This document shows positions 6,142-9,385 of a stretch of 9,385 bases of DNA, one piece after another. The first letter of the stretch is position 1. Every line of letters begins with the position of its first letter. The notes beneath the pieces are model-generated. The model was given only the letters and a program-made list of their open reading frames with translations, was not told the origin of the DNA and did not search any database. A program made the translations under genes and the position numbers. Origin of the DNA: Verrucomicrobiia bacterium (GTDB lineage: Bacteria; Verrucomicrobiota; Verrucomicrobiia; JABWAM01); the NCBI GenBank assembly GCA_013360985.1, contig JABWAM010000081.1, positions 1 to 9,385 on the forward strand. The letters are read 5' to 3'.

Positions 6142-6492
6142 TGGTGGAGGCGAGGGGAGTTGAACCCCTGTCCCTGGGAAAATCGGGAGAAGCGTCTACA
6201 GGCTTAACGGGCTGAGAGATTTCGGCGGCGACCTTGGCAGCCCGTCCCCAGCCGCCGCCTCACGTCCACGAGATTGTTTCACCGCAAGGTCGCGGTCGTT
6301 CCGCCTCACGGCTAACCTGCTGAGGGCGCGTGAAGAACCAGCAGGTGTCGTCCTTCACACGCTGGCGGGCTTAGGCCGCCAGAGCCAACTGTTCGTTAGC
6401 TTCTGTTGTTTCCCTCGTTTGATGACGGGGCCAACGAGGATCCCCGGCCTGCAGCTCCAACCTCATCTCTCAGGTCGATGCCGGTCGCCCCC
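6142..6492 (-). ncRNA. ssrA: Transfer-messenger RNA (tmRNA)
   Basis: This is the RNA that rescues stalled ribosomes and tags the nascent peptide for proteolysis. The 3' end reads as a T arm (AGGGG-TTCAACT-CCCCT), acceptor strand CGCCTCC and ACCA. The acceptor pairs with GGGGGCG at the 5' end (6486-6492), giving seven pairs including the G3-U wobble that alanyl-tRNA synthetase needs. The resume frame (6374-6403) reads GAA GCT AAC GAA CAG TTG GCT CTG GCG GCC, then TAA (6371-6373). The tag is EANEQLALAA after the untemplated alanine, with the usual LAA end. A perfect 7-bp hairpin (6362-6368 with 6376-6382) encloses the stop codon. The length of 351 nt is normal for a one-piece tmRNA. CCA is encoded and followed by five T residues (6141-6137), perhaps aiding termination. 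I see no convincing promoter; mature ends are assigned from pairing. Confidence 0.97.
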
Positions 6493-6907
6493 ATCGCTCT
6501 GACGAGCGTCAAAACCTTCTCTTTGCCGCGGGAAAAATGCAAGAGGAAAGGCGAAGAATTCTCCGGACAAGGCGCGCCCCAAATCCACGGATCAGCTCGA
6601 TTTTCAGAGAGCAACCCTCATCATTATCCATGGAGGATCGGAGAGGTGGGTCGTGTCGAGATTCCAGGCTCCCCACACGAAGGGTGTGACGGCTCGGCCG
6701 GCGGCCTCGCCCTCCCTTTCCCTCGTCCATGCTTGAGGAAAATCCGCTTGGTCGCGAAGCGAGGGAGGGCGCCGCCGCTGGCGGCGCCGCGGCCGCGGCT
6801 TGAGCCCAAAATGTTGCGAGGGTGTCGCATATTCCTCGACTGAGGATGGACTCCTCCACGCCTTCCGCGGGGATTTGGGGCGCGCCATCAGGCCTTGCCC
6901 TTTTCTT
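6493..6907. other. Gene-free spacer between ssrA and the glycosyltransferase gene
   Basis: About 415 bases hold no gene I can support. The part next to ssrA (6493-6660) should contain the tmRNA promoter, but no pair of -35/-10 boxes is convincing; a TTGACG box on the - strand lies too close to the 5' end. At 6671-6711 lie a CACAC-GAAGG-GTGTG hairpin (6674-6688) and a GC-rich imperfect inverted repeat (6691-6711). These may belong to a longer version of the repeat whose aligned part is 6715-6880. From 6881 to 6907 I see nothing notable. Confidence 0.6.
6715..6880. repeat. Dispersed 166-bp intergenic repeat, copy B
   Basis: This is the complete counterpart of 1-166: same orientation, no gap, about 82% identity. 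The 9-bp stem GGCGCCGCC/GGCGGCGCC (6768-6776 with 6780-6788) is unchanged while the loop is GCT instead of GGC. The outer pairing (6735-6743 with 6829-6837, one mismatch) is also kept. It lies 27 bp downstream of the glycosyltransferase stop, whereas copy A lies upstream of the GspF/PilC gene, so it has no fixed position relative to genes. Copy B has an in-frame stop (6841-6843) where copy A reads on. Confidence 0.85.
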
Positions 6908-8119
6908 TCAGGGACGCCTCGCGGCGTCCGCCTCCTTGAGGAGCTCGTCGTAAACGGCGAGGAGGCGCGAGGCTTCGCGTTCCCAGTTGAAACGCGTCTC
7001 TGCGAAGAGGCGCCCGCGACGCCCCATCTCTTCCGCGCGCTGCGGATCGTTCCTGAGTTCGAGGAGGCGGCGGCCCAGGGCGACGGCATCGCCCTCGCAG
7101 AAAAGCCCGAGGCCCTGCTCGTCGAGGATGCGCGCGACATCGCCGACCCGGTTCATGACGACCGGCAGGCCCGCGGCGAGGTAATCGCCCACCTTGCCCG
7201 GAAATCGCGCGCGATTGGCGACATGATCGCGGAGCGGCATGAGCGCGACGTTCGCGGCGCAGAGCCAGCGGTTGAGGTCTTCGCGGGAGACGGTGCCCGG
7301 CGCGATGACGTGGAACGGAAAACGCGCGGGATCGAGGCCATGCCGGGCGCCGGTGAGGATCAATCCGAGGTCTTCGCGCGCGCGCGGGCCGACTTCTTCG
7401 GCGAGTGCGCGCATCGCCTCGAGGACCAGGTCGAGGTCGTAGAGCACGAAGCCCGAAAAAACGGCATAAAACGCCCGCGGGGCGAGTCCGAGTGTGTTCC
7501 GGCATTCGCGCCGGTCCAGGAGACGCAGGGCGACGGGATCGGAGGGATTGGGGATCACCGTGATCTTTTCCCGGGGATACCCGAGGCCGACCGCGCGCTC
7601 CTCGAGCGGACGGCTGACGCAGGTGAGGCGGTCCGCGTACGGCTTGAAATGTTCTTCGTACCAGGTCTCGACCGGTTCGAAGGCCATGTTCAGCCACTGC
7701 GGTTTACGGAGGCGGATCGCGCCGCCGCGTCCCCACCAATCGCCCCAGTCCATCACGAGCGGACAACCGAGGCGATCCTTCAGGCGCAGCGCGGGATGCG
7801 CCACGGTCGGGCGCGTATCGAAGGCGTGCACGAGAAAATCCTCCCGGGCGCGTTCCCCGTATTCGCGTTCGACCCATCGGTTGCGGCGGAGGACATTCAC
7901 GGGATCCCAACCCGTGCGGAGCGGTCCCGCGAGGAGATCGGGCGATTCGACGACGCGCACCCCTTCGATCACGTTCTCCTTCCATCGCGCGCGATCGCGC
8001 GCGGAATTGGTGAGGATCGTCACGCGATGCCCGCGCGCGGCGAGCGGTTTGCCGAGATGGAAACAGCGGTGGAAGGCGCTGCGCCAGACGACGTTGTGGT
8101 TGAGGAAAAGGAGTTCCAT
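6908..8119 (-). CDS. Glycosyltransferase, GT-B fold, GT4-like
   Basis: The 403-residue protein looks like a retaining sugar transferase of the GT4 type. An N-terminal Rossmann half starts with ELLFLNHNVVWRSAFHRCFHLG and contains the LAARGHRVTILTN motif (26-38). The hinge and C-terminal half start around KITVIPNPSDP (185-195). The donor-site region is FPGKVGDYLAAGLPVVMNRVGDVARIL (306-332), in which D312 stands where many GT4 enzymes have the first glutamate of the EX7E motif. There is no signal peptide or clear membrane segment, so it is cytoplasmic or peripheral. Donor and acceptor cannot be read from the sequence; synthesis of a surface glycan or glycolipid is only a guess. The start is the ATG at 8119, with no Shine-Dalgarno sequence. 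It lies 54 bp after the pgi stop on the same strand, so co-transcription with pgi is likely. Confidence 0.88.
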   Translation of the reverse strand: MELLFLNHNVVWRSAFHRCFHLGKPLAARGHRVTILTNSARDRARWKENVIEGVRVVESPDLLAGPLRTGWDPVNVLRRNRWVEREYGERAREDFLVHAFDTRPTVAHPALRLKDRLGCPLVMDWGDWWGRGGAIRLRKPQWLNMAFEPVETWYEEHFKPYADRLTCVSRPLEERAVGLGYPREKITVIPNPSDPVALRLLDRRECRNTLGLAPRAFYAVFSGFVLYDLDLVLEAMRALAEEVGPRAREDLGLILTGARHGLDPARFPFHVIAPGTVSREDLNRWLCAANVALMPLRDHVANRARFPGKVGDYLAAGLPVVMNRVGDVARILDEQGLGLFCEGDAVALGRRLLELRNDPQRAEEMGRRGRLFAETRFNWEREASRLLAVYDELLKEADAARRP

Positions 8120-8173
8120 GGAAGATGGACGGCCGCGGCCGAAAGCGAAGAGGAACGCGGGCGCGCTTCTGCC

Positions 8174-9385
8174 CTAAACGACGGAGAACCGGATAGCGGC
8201 GGGGGCATCGCCTTCCGCGCGGACGCCGCGCCGGGGATTGGCGGCGAGGTGTTCGAGCACCTGGAACACGGTTTCGGGCGGCGCGCCGAGCGCCGCGGCG
8301 AGTTCTTCGGCGCCGGCGGGACGTCCCGCGCGCCGGCGCAACTCGGCGATCGCGCGACGCTGGAGATCGAGGACGGCGTCGGCGGCGAGTTTGCCCGCCT
8401 GCACGCCCGGTTGATGATAGGCGTTGATGCCCACGAGAGAGGCGTAGTAGCCGACGGCCCGTTCGAAGAGGGCGAGGGTCGCGCCGAGGCTCCTGGCGGA
8501 AACGTCGGGCAGGGTGAGCGTCATCGAAGGACGCTTCTTCTCCGCGAGCGCGCTCCGGGTGCCGAGGAGGAAGCCGTGGAGATAGTCGCCGGAGGTGATG
8601 CCCGGCTCGACCTCGAACTCTTCGCCCTCGCGGTCGCGCAGGACGCGCACGAAGGTGACGAAGAAGTTGTCCACGCCTTCGCGGAGTTGTTGGACGTAGG
8701 CGTGCTGATCGGTGGAACCTTTGTTGCCGTACACGGCGATCCCCTGGTTGACCCGGCGGCCGCGGAGGTCGCGCTCCTTGCCGAGGGATTCCATGACGAG
8801 CTGCTGGAGGTATCGGCTCAGGAGCAGGAGGCGGTCTTTGTAGGGCAGGATCACCATGTCCCGCTCTCCCCGTCCGCGGGTGGCATGGAGCCACATCAGG
8901 GCGAGCAGGGCCGCCGGGTTGCGCCGCGGCTGCGGAAGGCGCGTCGCTTCGTCCATGCGCCGCGCGCCGTCGAGGAGTCCCTCCACATCCAATCCCTGGA
9001 GCGCCGCGGGGAGCAGGCCGACGGCGGACATCTGGCTGGTGCGTCCGCCGACCCAGTCCCACATCGGGAACGCGGCGAGCCAACCTTCGGCGGCGGCGAG
9101 CTTCGCGAGCTCGCTTCCCCGGCCGGTCACGACGACGGCGTGTTTCGCGAAAGGGAGGCCCCGTTTTTCCAGAGCGCGACGGGCTTCCAACATCCCGTTG
9201 CGCGTTTCCTTGGTGCCGCCGGATTTGGAGATCACGACGACGAGCGTGGCGCGCAGGCGATCCCCGATTTCGGCGAGGACGGCGTCCATCCCCTCCGGAT
9301 CCGTATTATCGAAAAACCAGGGGCGCAAGCGGTCGCGGGCGACGTCGCCGAGCGCGCTCGCGGCGAGCTGCGGGCCGAGCGCCGA
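8174..9385 (-). CDS. pgi: Glucose-6-phosphate isomerase, partial (5' end outside the window)
   Basis: Pgi interconverts glucose 6-phosphate and fructose 6-phosphate in glycolysis and gluconeogenesis. The frame is open to the window end, and its first visible residues SALGPQ belong to a conserved block of the family, so probably some 130 N-terminal residues are missing. In the 403 visible residues I see the SIS-domain phosphate-binding loop SKSGGT (53-58), GGRTS (113-117), the catalytic-site glutamate in VMESLGK (197-203) and the signature GNKGSTDQH (220-228). The conserved lysine in HQPGVQAGK (K332) is also present. After it comes an extension of about 70 residues (about 335-403) with a helical, winged-helix-like pattern (AEELAAALGAPPETVFQVLEHLAAN), as in cyanobacterial-type Pgi. 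The apparent TTG start at 9328 is internal and not the real start. The gene precedes the glycosyltransferase by 54 bp. Confidence 0.96.
   Translation of the reverse strand, partial: SALGPQLAASALGDVARDRLRPWFFDNTDPEGMDAVLAEIGDRLRATLVVVISKSGGTKETRNGMLEARRALEKRGLPFAKHAVVVTGRGSELAKLAAAEGWLAAFPMWDWVGGRTSQMSAVGLLPAALQGLDVEGLLDGARRMDEATRLPQPRRNPAALLALMWLHATRGRGERDMVILPYKDRLLLLSRYLQQLVMESLGKERDLRGRRVNQGIAVYGNKGSTDQHAYVQQLREGVDNFFVTFVRVLRDREGEEFEVEPGITSGDYLHGFLLGTRSALAEKKRPSMTLTLPDVSARSLGATLALFERAVGYYASLVGINAYHQPGVQAGKLAADAVLDLQRRAIAELRRRAGRPAGAEELAAALGAPPETVFQVLEHLAANPRRGVRAEGDAPAAIRFSVV

Noticed and set aside
6406..6843. Open frame of 145 residues across the start of ssrA and the repeat
   Set aside because: It overlaps the tmRNA 5' half and the non-coding repeat; no protein features are seen.
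6142..6880. Genomic island inserted at the tmRNA 3' end
   Set aside because: There is no integrase, no second copy of the tmRNA 3' end and no change in gene style; the neighbouring gene begins its own stop region right at the 3' end.
8120..8173. Promoter or terminator between pgi and the glycosyltransferase gene
   Set aside because: The 54-bp gap has a short GGCCGCGGCC palindrome but no T-run and no -35/-10 pair; read-through is simpler.
1..9385. CRISPR array, prophage, toxin-antitoxin or insertion sequence
   Set aside because: I found no regularly spaced short repeats, phage genes, paired small genes or transposase anywhere in the window.

Overview
The window is GC-rich, densely coded bacterial DNA. 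No 16S rRNA or other taxonomic marker is present. A Verrucomicrobiota-like (PVC group) bacterium is my best guess. It rests on the gene mix (GspF/PilC, L-rhamnose isomerase with a ThuA-like protein, an isomerase Pgi with a C-terminal extension, an NtrC-type regulator), on weak or absent Shine-Dalgarno sequences before most genes, and on dispersed GC-rich intergenic repeats. This assignment is inference.

Left part, + strand: a 166-bp repeat copy (1-166) runs off the window edge. It is followed by an inner-membrane GspF/PilC assembly protein (236-1549), an L-rhamnose isomerase with all metal-binding residues (1590-2864), an intercistronic hairpin (2865-2893) and a ThuA-like protein (2903-3577). 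The isomerase and ThuA genes look like a small sugar-utilisation unit. The pilus/secretion gene ahead of them has no obvious functional link.

Middle part: a sigma-54-dependent response regulator with receiver, AAA+ and Fis-type HTH domains lies on the - strand (3771-5165). It diverges from a small exported HExxH metallopeptidase-like protein on the + strand (5396-6121). The AT-richer spacer between them holds two tandem near-identical palindromes and a well-spaced -24/-12 (sigma-54) promoter pointing at the peptidase gene. This looks like a self-contained regulatory module and is the most interesting part of the window. The peptidase gene converges on a complete tmRNA gene (ssrA, - strand, 6142-6492) with a readable tag EANEQLALAA and the G3-U wobble that alanyl-tRNA synthetase recognises.

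Right part, - strand: a spacer with no gene (6493-6907) carries the second copy of the 166-bp repeat (6715-6880), about 82% identical to the first with no gaps. Next come a GT4-like glycosyltransferase (6908-8119) and the 3' part of glucose-6-phosphate isomerase (8174 to the window end), probably co-transcribed from pgi towards the glycosyltransferase gene.
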